From the NCBI RefSeq assembly GCF_039544205.1, contig NZ_BAABLF010000005.1, positions 496,001 through 560,000 on the forward strand: a stretch of DNA of 64,000 nucleotides, read 5' to 3'. This document shows positions 25,957 through 34,074 of this stretch, in pieces. The notes beneath the pieces are model-generated. The model worked only from the letters and a program-made list of their open reading frames with translations, did not search any database and was not told the DNA's origin. This DNA comes from Ferrimonas gelatinilytica. Lineage in GTDB: Bacteria > Pseudomonadota > Gammaproteobacteria > Enterobacterales > Shewanellaceae. Numbering within the stretch: the stretch's first letter is position 1; each line of letters starts with the position of its first letter. The translations under genes and the position numbers were made by a program.

Positions 25957-26811
25957 ATGAATATCCTCTCCATTCAATCCCACGTGGCCTATGGCCACGC
26001 CGGCAACGCCTCGGCGGTCTTCCCTTTGCAGCGGATGGGCTGCAACGTGTGGCCGGTCCACACCGTGATGTTTTCCAATCACACCGGGCATGGCAGCTGG
26101 CGCGGGCCGGTGTTTGCCCCGGACACGGTGGCGGAGGTGATCCAGGGGATCGAGGAGCGCGGCGTGCTGCCGAGTTGCGAAGCGGTGCTCTCCGGTTACA
26201 TGGGGGCCCCGGAGATGGCCAACGTGATCCTCTCTGCCGTGGCCAAAGTGAAAAGCGCCAATCCCGACGCCCTTTACTGTTGCGATCCGGTGATCGGGGA
26301 TATCGACCGGGGGATCTTCGTGCGCCCCGGCGTCCCGGAGCACTTTCGCGATACCGTGGTGCGCCATGCGGATATCCTCACCCCCAACCATTTCGAGGTG
26401 GAGTTTCTGACCGGCCGCAAAGTGACGGATCTCCCCTCGGCACTGGCGGCAGCGCGTCAGCTGATCGCCCTAGGGCCAAAAATCGTCCTGATCACCAGCC
26501 TGTTGCGAAGCGATGGCCCGGCGGACCAGATCGAGATGCTGGCGGTGAGTGAGCAAGAAGCCTGGTTAGTGGCGGCGCCGCTGCTGCGGTTCCCCACACC
26601 AATGAACGGCTCCGGTGACGCCACCACGGCCCTCTTCCTCGCCAAGTTCCTGCAGAGCCAGGATCTCAAGGTCGCCCTGGAGCATGTAGCCGGGGCGATG
26701 TATGGCCTGTTCGAGCTGACCCACAGCCGCAACAGCCGTGAGCTGCTGCTGATCGACAGCCAGGATCGCCTGGTCTCACCGCCGCAACAGTTCACCGCCC
26801 AGCCGGTTTAG
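25957..26811 (+). CDS. pdxY: Pyridoxal kinase
   Basis: 284 residues from the ATG at 25957. It begins MNILSIQSHVAYGHAGNASA, the conserved start of PdxY/PdxK, and contains the SGYMGAPE and TPNHFEVEFLTG segments and the ATP/catalytic motif GSGDATTALFLA. The enzyme phosphorylates pyridoxal in the vitamin B6 salvage path. Length (E. coli PdxY 287) and motifs favour PdxY. Monocistronic, with its stop one base before the convergent gene. Confidence 0.93.
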   Translation: MNILSIQSHVAYGHAGNASAVFPLQRMGCNVWPVHTVMFSNHTGHGSWRGPVFAPDTVAEVIQGIEERGVLPSCEAVLSGYMGAPEMANVILSAVAKVKSANPDALYCCDPVIGDIDRGIFVRPGVPEHFRDTVVRHADILTPNHFEVEFLTGRKVTDLPSALAAARQLIALGPKIVLITSLLRSDGPADQIEMLAVSEQEAWLVAAPLLRFPTPMNGSGDATTALFLAKFLQSQDLKVALEHVAGAMYGLFELTHSRNSRELLLIDSQDRLVSPPQQFTAQPV

Positions 26812-26812
26812 C

Positions 26813-27661
26813 CTAACCCGGGTCCGGCCAGCGTACGCCAGCCTGGCCCAACCTACGGTAGGCCGCCTGACCGCTGAGCTCCATCTCGTCCAGCGCCACC
26901 CAGTTCATCCCGTTCGCCTGGTACCAGGCCTGACGGGCAGAAAACGCCTCATCCGGTTCCGTGATCGGCAGCTCCAGGTAGAGATCCGCCAGGGGCAGGT
27001 AGAAGGGCGCAACCAGCTCAAGTTCCCCCGGGAGCGGCTGGAAACAGGCAAACGCCACCCCCTGCAGGTAGAGAAAGTTGGCCAGGGTGAGCTGCGCCAA
27101 GGTGCAGACGTAATGTCCATCCAGCGTCCGGTACTTGGCCTCGAAACGCTGCTTGAAACTGTCCACCGAGCTCTGGGTGGAGCGCCGGTCCGCATCACTG
27201 CCCCGATAGGCGGACAACGCGGCCTGAAAAGCGGCCTGGGTCAACAGGGTTTTCGGCCAGCGACTGATGGGCCGGCCATCCTGGGGGGAGATCCCCTGGC
27301 AGCCCCCTTGGCGGCGGCCCGCCAGGGTCACCCACCAGTCCCGCTGCCAGCGCTGCAGGTAGCCACAGACCTGCAGCAAACCGCAGAACTCGGCGTCGAT
27401 CAGTGACAGCTCGGCCGCCAGCTGCTCACTGGGCAGGGTACCCGACTCCTCGGCCAGGAGGAGATCCTCAGGCCAGACGACAAAACGGCCAAACTTTTCG
27501 CTGTCGCTGGTCTCACCACCGAGCCGCTGCCCCCACTCGGTCAACTGCCACTGCTGGGCCTGGCGACGCAGGTATCCGCTGCGCTCCAGCCGCTCGAACA
27601 GCCCCTTGGCCGGCAGGTCCAACCGCTTAGCCAATGCCGAGGTTGAGATCTTCTTCGCCAT
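26813..27661 (-). CDS. Unknown protein with N-terminal winged-helix-like and C-terminal PD-(D/E)XK-like regions
   Basis: 282 residues. The first 50 (STSALAKRLDLPAKGLFERL, then GYLRRQAQQWQLTEWGQRLG) read as a small winged-helix module. The last third contains DGHYVCTLAQLTLANFLYLQ, then PFYLPLADLYLEL. This resembles a restriction-endonuclease-like fold whose members begin DGHYVRSKAE and end with a D...xEx strand. Some catalytic positions look altered, so it may be inactive. It follows topB on the same strand, 120 bases downstream, which hints at DNA metabolism. Function unknown; the fold assignment is mine. Confidence 0.7.
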   Translation of the reverse strand: MAKKISTSALAKRLDLPAKGLFERLERSGYLRRQAQQWQLTEWGQRLGGETSDSEKFGRFVVWPEDLLLAEESGTLPSEQLAAELSLIDAEFCGLLQVCGYLQRWQRDWWVTLAGRRQGGCQGISPQDGRPISRWPKTLLTQAAFQAALSAYRGSDADRRSTQSSVDSFKQRFEAKYRTLDGHYVCTLAQLTLANFLYLQGVAFACFQPLPGELELVAPFYLPLADLYLELPITEPDEAFSARQAWYQANGMNWVALDEMELSGQAAYRRLGQAGVRWPDPG

Positions 27662-27781
27662 CCATCCACCCTTGCTCAGTTACCAAACCCTGTACTGGTC
27701 AGGCTGCTCAAGTTACCAGCCCATCCGTGTGGCACCAACCGCTCTCTTCGCCTTGGCCCAACCTCCGCAGGCGCGGCCTGT

Positions 27782-29764
27782 TCAAGAAGCCGAACTACGG
27801 GACGCGCTGTGCTTCGACGTCCCTTTCCCTTTACGCCTGCCCGCCACCCCAGATCCACTGCGACGACCACTGCCCTTTCGGCCTCGCCTTACCGGCGCCG
27901 GGATCCCGGACAGGGAGGTCGGGGGAGAGGCGGTCCGGGCAGCCTCTACCATCTGCGCTATCTGTTGTTCCAGTGCCACCATGAAGGGGCCATACGCAAC
28001 CCTCTTCTGTGCCATCTCCTGCAGCTGGCTCTCCCAGCGCGCGGTCATATCCGGGTAAGTGGCGCTCTCGGGCAGTGCCCCGATCAGCCCCCGACCTGCG
28101 CTGGTGGCTCGGATCGCCTTGCCTTCCCGGCAGAGAAACCCCCTCTTAAACAGCAGCTCCAGGATCCCCGCCCGGGTCGCCTCGGTGCCCAGACCATCGG
28201 TTTCACGCAGGATCCCCTTGAGGGCCGGATCCTGGACAAAGCGGGCAATGCCGGTCATCGCCTGCAACAGGGTGGCCTCGGTGAAAGCTTTGGGCGGCTC
28301 CGTCATGCAATCTTTGATCTCGCTGCCACTGCAAATGAGCGTCTCCCCCTCAACCAATGAGGGCAACGTCTGGCCGGTCTCCTCCTGCTCCGCTGGCGGG
28401 CTTTTTCCCAGCAGGGCGCGCCAGCCTGCAACCTTAAGTCGTCGGCCCTTGGCCACGAACTCGCCTCCGGCGATCTCAAACACCAGGTGCGCATGAGCAA
28501 AGCGGGCCGCAGGATAAAACTGCATCAGGTACTGACGGGCGATCAGCCCATACACCTTGGCCTCACTGGCGGAGAGGGCCTTTGTCGAAGCCCGCTTAGC
28601 GGTGGGGATGATGGCGTGGTGGGCCGTCACCTTGGCATCGTTCCAGCAGCGGCCACGCAGTGACAGGTCGGCACCGGACGCCGCCTCTGTCAATGGCGGG
28701 TGGTTCTGAGCGATGGCGGACACCACCGACGGCGCTTCGGCCCTGTGGTCCTTGGGCAGGTAGCGACAGTCCGAACGAGGGTAGGTGATCAGCTTGTGGC
28801 CCTCGTACAGCTTCTGGGCACAGGCAAGCACCTCGCTGGCGGAGAGCCCGTAGCGTTTGGCCGCATCGATCTGCAGCGCCGACAATGAATAGGGCAGCGG
28901 CGCCCCCTGGGACTTCTCCTCGTAGCTGGCCGTCACCACCTTGGCGGGCTGATCCTGGATACGCCCCGCAACGTGCTCCGCCAGCTTGCGGGCCAGCAGG
29001 CGACCATCCTCGTCCAGCCAGGCGGCGCAGGCATCGCTGGGCTGCCAACGAGCCCGTATGGGCCCCTCTTCATGGGCGATCAGGGCATCAAGCTGGTAAA
29101 AGGGCCGTGGTACGAAGGCCTCGCTCTCGGCATCGCGCCGAACCACCAGGCCCAGCACCGGCGTTTGCACCCGCCCCACGGATAACACCCCGGTGTATCC
29201 GGCCCTCCGCCCCAGCAGCGTGAACGCCCGGGAGAGATTCATACCGTAAAGCCAGTCGGCACGGCTGCGGGCCAGCGCCGAGACCGACAGTGGAATGTAA
29301 TCCCGGTTCGGCTTGAGCTTACCCAGGGCGCGACGCACCGCGTCGGGGTTGAGATCGGCAATCAGCAGCCTCTGGGTGGCGGCTTTACGCTCGGCGCTCA
29401 CACCCAGGTGATCGATCACCTCGTCCACCAGCAGTTGCCCTTCGCGATCCGGGTCCCCGGCATGAACCAGGGTGCCCGCCTGCTTGAGCAGTTTGCGGAT
29501 CACCGCCAACTGCTTCCCCATGCCACGGCGTGCCTTGAGCTGCCACTGGCTCACCTGGATCGGCAGATCCTCCATTCGCCACTGCTGATACTTGGCGTCA
29601 TACTCCTGGGGTTCCACCTGCTCAAGCAGGTGGCCGACACACCAGGTGACGCAGTCGCCATTACCCACTTCGATATAACCCTCATGCGGACGATGGGGCT
29701 TGGGCAGGACCGCCGCTATGGCGCGTCCGAGGCTGGGTTTTTCTGCAATATAAAGATGTTCCAT
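27782..29764 (-). CDS. topB: DNA topoisomerase III
   Basis: 660 residues from the ATG at 29764 (MEHLYIAEKPSLGRAIAAVL). Upstream codons do not match the family. The TOPRIM part has LVHAGDPDREGQLLVDEV, and the active-site tyrosine region LYEGHKLITYPRSDCRYLP is intact. The C-terminus is a basic, Ser/Gly/Arg-rich tail (about 620-660) instead of the longer E. coli tail. A type IA enzyme that decatenates replication intermediates. It is followed by the nuclease-like unknown. Confidence 0.95.
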   Translation of the reverse strand: MEHLYIAEKPSLGRAIAAVLPKPHRPHEGYIEVGNGDCVTWCVGHLLEQVEPQEYDAKYQQWRMEDLPIQVSQWQLKARRGMGKQLAVIRKLLKQAGTLVHAGDPDREGQLLVDEVIDHLGVSAERKAATQRLLIADLNPDAVRRALGKLKPNRDYIPLSVSALARSRADWLYGMNLSRAFTLLGRRAGYTGVLSVGRVQTPVLGLVVRRDAESEAFVPRPFYQLDALIAHEEGPIRARWQPSDACAAWLDEDGRLLARKLAEHVAGRIQDQPAKVVTASYEEKSQGAPLPYSLSALQIDAAKRYGLSASEVLACAQKLYEGHKLITYPRSDCRYLPKDHRAEAPSVVSAIAQNHPPLTEAASGADLSLRGRCWNDAKVTAHHAIIPTAKRASTKALSASEAKVYGLIARQYLMQFYPAARFAHAHLVFEIAGGEFVAKGRRLKVAGWRALLGKSPPAEQEETGQTLPSLVEGETLICSGSEIKDCMTEPPKAFTEATLLQAMTGIARFVQDPALKGILRETDGLGTEATRAGILELLFKRGFLCREGKAIRATSAGRGLIGALPESATYPDMTARWESQLQEMAQKRVAYGPFMVALEQQIAQMVEAARTASPPTSLSGIPAPVRRGRKGSGRRSGSGVAGRRKGKGTSKHSASRSSAS

Positions 29765-29823
29765 GGCGGGAGCCGCGACAAGTGTTAAAAGCAGAGTACC
29801 CAAGGCGTTGGTGACTGGCAACA

Positions 29824-29851
29824 AAAAGCCTGTACTTATGTACAGGCTTTT
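29824..29851. terminator. Hairpin between rlmJ and topB
   Basis: Stem AAAAGCCTGTAC/GTACAGGCTTTT with a TTAT loop. Used on the minus strand it ends rlmJ transcription before topB. Confidence 0.8.
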
Positions 29852-29902
29852 GGGAGATAAAGCCGCCGCGCGGGGCGGGGCCTCGTTAAGCCCGCGGCGC
29901 GC

Positions 29903-30742
29903 CTACTCGGGCACCATCCACTCCAGCCGGAAGCGAGCCTGGGGAGACTGCGCCAGGGTCTGGGTCAACCAGGGCAACAGCGTTTGCATCTGCTGCTCCA
30001 AGGTCCACGGCGGGTTGATCACGATCATTCCCGAGCCGGTCATTCCCCGCTCGTTGCTGTCCGAACGCACGCAGAGCTCTATCTGCAGGATCTTACGTAC
30101 ACCGGATTGCTTCAGCTGCCGTTCGATAAAATCGACATCCTGCCGATACACCACCGGATACCAGATGGCGTAGGTACCTGTGGCCCAGCGCTTGATCCCC
30201 GCCAACACCCCTTTCACCAGATCCCGGTATTCATCCTTGAGCTCGTAGGGCGGGTCGATCAATACCACACCGCGGCGCTCCTGCGGGGGAAGGCTGGCCT
30301 TCAAACGCTGGTAGCCATCCTCCTTGAAGATCCGAGCACGCCGATCGCCACTAAACTCCTGCATCAGTCTCGGGTGATCGCTTGGATGCAGTTCGGTCAA
30401 GACCAACCTGTCCTGCTCCCGCAACAGGCGCTGAGCGAGCAGAGGACTGCCCGGGTAGTAGCGCAGATCGCCATTGGGGTTCAACGCTTTTACCGCCTTG
30501 AGGTAGGGGTGCAGCGGTTCCGGGCAGTCCTGCTGCCACAAACGCCCTATCCCGTCGACATACTCCCCCGTCTTTTCGGCGTGGGCATCTTTGAGATCGT
30601 AACGGCCCGCACCGGAGTGGGTGTCGTGGTAAATGAAAGGCTTGGGTTTGGCTTTGAGCGCCTCGAGGATCAGTGCCTGAACACTGTGCTTAAGCACATC
30701 GGCATGGTTGCCCGCATGGTAACTGTGACGGTAGGAGAGCAT
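29903..30742 (-). CDS. rlmJ: 23S rRNA (adenine-2030 N6)-methyltransferase RlmJ
   Basis: 279 residues, as in E. coli (280). It begins MLSYRHSYHAGNHADVLKH, the family hallmark. SAM-binding and catalytic motifs are YHDTHSGAGRYDL, VLTELHPSDHP and the DPPY motif in VLIDPPYELKDEY. It methylates A2030 in 23S rRNA during assembly. Monocistronic. Confidence 0.96.
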   Translation of the reverse strand: MLSYRHSYHAGNHADVLKHSVQALILEALKAKPKPFIYHDTHSGAGRYDLKDAHAEKTGEYVDGIGRLWQQDCPEPLHPYLKAVKALNPNGDLRYYPGSPLLAQRLLREQDRLVLTELHPSDHPRLMQEFSGDRRARIFKEDGYQRLKASLPPQERRGVVLIDPPYELKDEYRDLVKGVLAGIKRWATGTYAIWYPVVYRQDVDFIERQLKQSGVRKILQIELCVRSDSNERGMTGSGMIVINPPWTLEQQMQTLLPWLTQTLAQSPQARFRLEWMVPE

Positions 30743-30844
30743 GGATAAACTCGTGAAGAAAAGTTGCGCCTATTATCGCCCAAGCACGGGGAAAAAACCG
30801 CTTCCCGATAGCGCTTGGGGTGAGCAAAGGCCGTGGCTCGACAC

Positions 30845-30871
30845 AAAAAAGCCCGAAGCAGTGCTTCGGGC
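30845..30871 (-). terminator. Rho-independent terminator of efpL
   Basis: On the minus strand GCCCGAAGCAC/TGCTTCGGGC is followed by six T, 19 bases after the efpL stop. Confidence 0.85.
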
Positions 30872-30889
30872 TTCTCAAAGAGCTGAGGC

Positions 30890-31465
30890 CTATTTGCCGT
30901 CGGCACGGCTCATGAACTTCCCTTCGGCGGTGTTGATCTTGATCTTTTCACCGTTGGAGATGTATTCCGGCACCTGAACCACCAGCCCCGTGGTCAGGGT
31001 CGCGGGTTTGGTCCGGGAGGTCGCCGAGGCGCCCTTGATAGAAGGGTCGGTCTCGACGATCTCCAGTTCCACGGTGGAGGGCAGTTCAATCGCCACCGGC
31101 ATCTCATTCACCGTCAGTACCTGCAGGCCCTGGGTCTCCTCGGTGATGTAGAGCAGCTCCTCGGCGATGCTCACCTTGCTGAAATTGAACGGGGTGTAGT
31201 CTTCGTTATCCATGAACACATACTCGTCCCCATCCACGTAGGAGAAGCTGACCTGCCGTCGACTAAAATCCGCCAGGGTGATCATCTCCTCCGCCTTGAA
31301 GCTCTCGTCCGCCTTGGCGCCGGTGGCCACGTCATAGAGGCGCATCCGGTAGAGACTGGCACCGGCACGACCACTGGGGGTCAGCTTGCTGATCTCTTTA
31401 ACAAAATACACTTTGCCGTTGTGTTCAATGACGGCATTTTTCTTTACTTCACTGGCCTTTGGCAT
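30890..31465 (-). CDS. efpL: Elongation factor P-like protein EfpL (YeiP)
   Basis: 191 residues with KOW/OB/OB architecture. The domain I loop reads TPSGRAG with Arg33 at the tip. That distinguishes EfpL/YeiP from EF-P, which has a modified Lys or Arg in a KPGKGQA-like loop. EfpL helps ribosomes stalled at proline-containing motifs and does not need EpmAB modification. No epm genes are nearby. It has its own terminator. Confidence 0.93.
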   Translation of the reverse strand: MPKASEVKKNAVIEHNGKVYFVKEISKLTPSGRAGASLYRMRLYDVATGAKADESFKAEEMITLADFSRRQVSFSYVDGDEYVFMDNEDYTPFNFSKVSIAEELLYITEETQGLQVLTVNEMPVAIELPSTVELEIVETDPSIKGASATSRTKPATLTTGLVVQVPEYISNGEKIKINTAEGKFMSRADGK

Positions 31466-31590
31466 GCTTAAAACGTCCGGTTAGCGTGTTTGCAAGCAAA
31501 CTACCATTTAATCAGTTTTAGGCAAGTCCCATCGGAGCGTTCTGTAGCCACATGAAAAGGGCAACGGCAGGAAGCCATCGCCATTCAAAA

Positions 31591-31710
31591 TTAGGACTTG
31601 GGGCCGGGAGGTTGGGCCAAGCGATCCGCCAGTTTATCGATGGCCTTATCGACCAGGGGGCTTACGACGGGCACCAGCAGTGCGGAAACAATCAGGCAGG
31701 TCAAAATCAT
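31591..31710 (-). CDS. Possible 39-aa single-pass membrane protein
   Basis: It begins MILTCLIVSALLVPVVSPLV, one hydrophobic helix, and ends RLAQPPGPKS. There is no good ribosome site. The start overlaps the stop of a 14-codon ORF on the same strand (ATG at 31749, joined as ATGA), so coupling is possible. It is the second of two tiny membrane-protein ORFs in tandem. No family recognised. Confidence 0.4.
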   Translation of the reverse strand: MILTCLIVSALLVPVVSPLVDKAIDKLADRLAQPPGPKS

Positions 31711-31792
31711 TCAGTGGTCATGCCAGCATCCTGCCGACCCTCTCTTCTCATACTTTAGTCTAATAGGTTAGCAGCCTGACGGCTGAGGCTTA

Positions 31793-31924
31793 TCAATCGT
31801 CCTGACGAACGCGGCGCTGTGGCAACCGGGGAGCCGCCGTAAACGCCCAAAGCAAACGGGCACCGGGACGGACCAGACGCACCACGGGAATGGCCAACAG
31901 GGCCAGTAAAAACGCTTCGATCAT
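31793..31924 (-). CDS. Probable 43-aa single-pass membrane protein
   Basis: It begins MIEAFLLALLAIPVVRLVRP and has GAGGAG seven bases before the ATG, the best translation signal in this gap. One hydrophobic segment (about 3-18) is followed by a strongly basic tail ending RRVRQDD. Codon use is normal for the genome. It lies just after a structured leader and hairpin (31952-31971). No family recognised. Confidence 0.55.
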   Translation of the reverse strand: MIEAFLLALLAIPVVRLVRPGARLLWAFTAAPRLPQRRVRQDD

Positions 31925-31939
31925 CCAGGAACTCCTCAC

Positions 31940-32186
31940 CACCGACAGAAAAGCCGGCTCCTAAGAGCCGGCGGCGCGCATCCTAACAGCCCCTGGTGAA
32001 AAAACAAACGGATCCACATCACAGTTTCCCCTCCCATCGAAGCAGATTTCCGAAAACTGCTGTTTATAAGACAAAGTTTTCCTGAACTTAATCCGAATGA
32101 GCCTTTGCCTAACGGCGGCACAGGCTTTTCTCTTAATCCTTTGTACGCCATTCAACTCGCGCCCTGGCGCAAAGCCAGGCCAGACC
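31940..32186 (-). promoter_or_regulatory. Structured leader or RNA upstream of the small membrane ORFs
   Basis: The minus-strand transcript can fold into several independent hairpins: CCTGGC/GCCAGG near 32165-32185, AAGTT/AACTT at 32074-32089, and a GCAG...CTGC stem at 32042-32060. A terminator-like GCCGGCTC/GAGCCGGC with TTTTCT follows at 31945-31971. The region is AT-richer than its flanks. It also contains a 27-codon ORF (ATG at 32019, MWIRLFFHQGLLGC...) with GGGAGGGG upstream that runs through the hairpin. It may be an attenuator or a separate small RNA; no known riboswitch class was recognised. Confidence 0.35.
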
Positions 32187-32250
32187 GCTATTCATACATT
32201 TATTAACAATTCGTTGAGCGTTATCCCCTCAAAACCCCATGCCAGCTTCA

Positions 32251-32256
32251 TATAAT
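32251..32256 (+). promoter_or_regulatory. -10 element of the small-RNA candidate
   Basis: A perfect TATAAT; the -35 (TCAAAA at 17-bp spacing) is poor. The predicted start is near 32263. Confidence 0.5.
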
Positions 32257-32262
32257 GGTGCC

Positions 32263-32353
32263 TGCCGTGTGAGGTAACGCATTACAGAACCTTCACACAG
32301 GTCCCCTTGGTTTCTCTTCCTCTGTGGGCACCCGAACGGGTGCTTTTTTTTTT
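32263..32353 (+). ncRNA. Candidate small RNA (about 90 nt)
   Basis: From the perfect TATAAT to a strong terminator is about 90 nt with no ORF. A first hairpin (GTGTGAGGT with ACCTTCACAC, 32267-32298) is followed by a single-stranded C/U-rich linker, TTTCTCTTCCTCT. That linker is complementary in character to Shine-Dalgarno sequences. Then comes the terminator stem GCACCCG/CGGGTGC and ten T. This is the layout of an Hfq-binding regulatory RNA. It could instead be an attenuated leader of the GlpD-like gene 87 bases further on. It does not match sRNAs I can recall. Confidence 0.55.
32328..32353 (+). terminator. Rho-independent terminator with ten T
   Basis: Stem GCACCCG/CGGGTGC with a tight loop, followed by ten uninterrupted T. 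It lies upstream of a gene on the same strand, so it ends a separate short transcript or works as an attenuator. Confidence 0.88.
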
Positions 32354-32439
32354 GCGCTTTTCATCTCCTGCTCAAGCCCCTCGCCCACATCCATATAAAC
32401 TGAAGATAATCTTCGTTTCGCAACCGGTGAGGAAAGCCG

Positions 32440-33984
32440 ATGGGCAACGCATCTCGACAAGGGTCGCTCAAGCCCCCTCCCAGCCTGACCGAGGTGGTGA
32501 CCCGCACCCGGGCCTCACTGCACCGGCAGCCCCGTTACGATGTGATCGTCATTGGCGGGGGGATCACCGGAGCCGGGATCGCCCGGGAGAGTGCCCGACG
32601 TGGCTGGCGCACCCTCCTGCTGGAGCGGGATGATTTTGCCGGCGGCACCTCCAGCGTCAGCTCCAAGATGGTCCATGGCGGCCTGCGCTACCTGGCCCAG
32701 GGCCAGTGGCGCCTGACCCGGGAGGCCGCACAGCAAAGGGAGGCTCTGGTACACCGATGGCCGGATCTCATCACCCCCACGCCTTACTACTACCTCTACC
32801 AGCCCAACGACTGGCGCCAGAGGATAGCCTTACCCATCTGCCTGATGCTGTACCACTGGCTCTCAGGGGCCCCCTCCCACCATCGACCCAGCCACCATGA
32901 TGCCGAAGCTCTGCGTGGGCGCTTCGCACCACTGGCGCTGCCTGACCATTCGCAGGCATGGCAATACTATGACGCCCTGTGCGACGACAGCGCCCTGGTC
33001 CTACGTACGCTCCAGGAAGCAGCGGTGCATGGTGCAGAACTCAGCCACTACACACCGGTAACGGGCCTACTACGCCGGCAGGGAAACGTATGTGGTGTTT
33101 GCGTACGAATCGCGGAGCAGGAGAAGCCATTAGAAGCGTCGATGGTGATCAACGCCACCGGCGTGTGGGCGGATGCTCTGGCTCCACTGCCGCCGGGTTG
33201 CCGACTGCGGCCCCTTCGTGGCAGCCACCTGATGTTCCACCGCCGGGATCTCCCCCTGGCGGCGGCCCTGACGCTACATCATCCCAAGGATAATCGGGTG
33301 GTGTTCTGTTACCCCTGGAGGGGCCACAGCGTCATCGGCACCACAGATCTGGATCACCTGGCGGATAAGTCAGAGCCCGCCCGCATGAGTTCCGCCGAGC
33401 GTGATTACCTGATGGCCCTGCTGCCACAGTTGGGCCTGAAGACTGATCTTCCGGTGCTGGCCAGCTGGTCCGGACTCAGGCCCATCTTGCAACCGCTCAA
33501 CACCAAACAGACCCCCTCTTCCGCCAGCCGCGAGCACCTGGTGTGGGAGGAGTCGGGTCTGGTCAACATCACCGGCGGGAAACTGACCACCTTCGTCCCC
33601 ATGGCCGACGAGACCCTCGCCCTGGCCGAGTCTCAGGGACGGCTGCCTGCGGCCCGGCCAGCAGAGGACCAGGTCCTGGGTCCTCCACGGCTGGAACCGG
33701 GCACCGCCATCGGTGACAGTGACATCCAGGATTCCACCCTGAGCTACTGGGCAGAACACGGCGCCATCGTTCAGTTGGCGGATCTGCTGGTGCGTCGTAC
33801 CCGGCTGGCCTGGACGCTCGGCCCGGATTTAGAACGGTTTCAAGGCCCGATACGAACCGCTTGTCAAAAACAGCTGGGGTGGTCCGACTCCCACTGGCAG
33901 GCTCAGTGGCAGGGGATGCTGGCCCAATCCTGCTCAGCAGAATACGCCGCGTCCGAAACTGGGCCCATGACACTCTCGCGGTAA
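32440..33984 (+). CDS. FAD-dependent glycerol-3-phosphate dehydrogenase (GlpD-like)
   Basis: 514 residues. The N-terminal FAD-binding motif VIVIGGGITGAGIARESARRG and the FAD-linked GGTSSVSSKMVHGGLRYLAQGQ segment are typical of GlpD/GlpA. The VIGTTDLDH and NITGGKLTTFVPMAD motifs follow. It oxidises glycerol-3-phosphate at the membrane and passes electrons to quinone. GAGGAAA precedes the ATG. No glpF, glpK or glpR is adjacent, unlike classical glp regulons, so the symbol is left open. The C-terminal domain is present but rather short. Confidence 0.88.
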   Translation: MGNASRQGSLKPPPSLTEVVTRTRASLHRQPRYDVIVIGGGITGAGIARESARRGWRTLLLERDDFAGGTSSVSSKMVHGGLRYLAQGQWRLTREAAQQREALVHRWPDLITPTPYYYLYQPNDWRQRIALPICLMLYHWLSGAPSHHRPSHHDAEALRGRFAPLALPDHSQAWQYYDALCDDSALVLRTLQEAAVHGAELSHYTPVTGLLRRQGNVCGVCVRIAEQEKPLEASMVINATGVWADALAPLPPGCRLRPLRGSHLMFHRRDLPLAAALTLHHPKDNRVVFCYPWRGHSVIGTTDLDHLADKSEPARMSSAERDYLMALLPQLGLKTDLPVLASWSGLRPILQPLNTKQTPSSASREHLVWEESGLVNITGGKLTTFVPMADETLALAESQGRLPAARPAEDQVLGPPRLEPGTAIGDSDIQDSTLSYWAEHGAIVQLADLLVRRTRLAWTLGPDLERFQGPIRTACQKQLGWSDSHWQAQWQGMLAQSCSAEYAASETGPMTLSR

Positions 33985-34074
33985 GCCATCACGGGCTAAC
34001 CGGGTCGAAGCGCAGCAGCAGGAATCGATGCTGAGGCGTACGCTCAGCCGCCTCTCCCTTACGCCACCAAGAGA

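Noticed and set aside
31936..32151. A 71-codon minus-strand ORF over the structured leader
   Set aside because: Most of it lies over the predicted RNA stems and codon use is poor. Only the last 27 codons have a ribosome site, and they run through a terminator-like stem.
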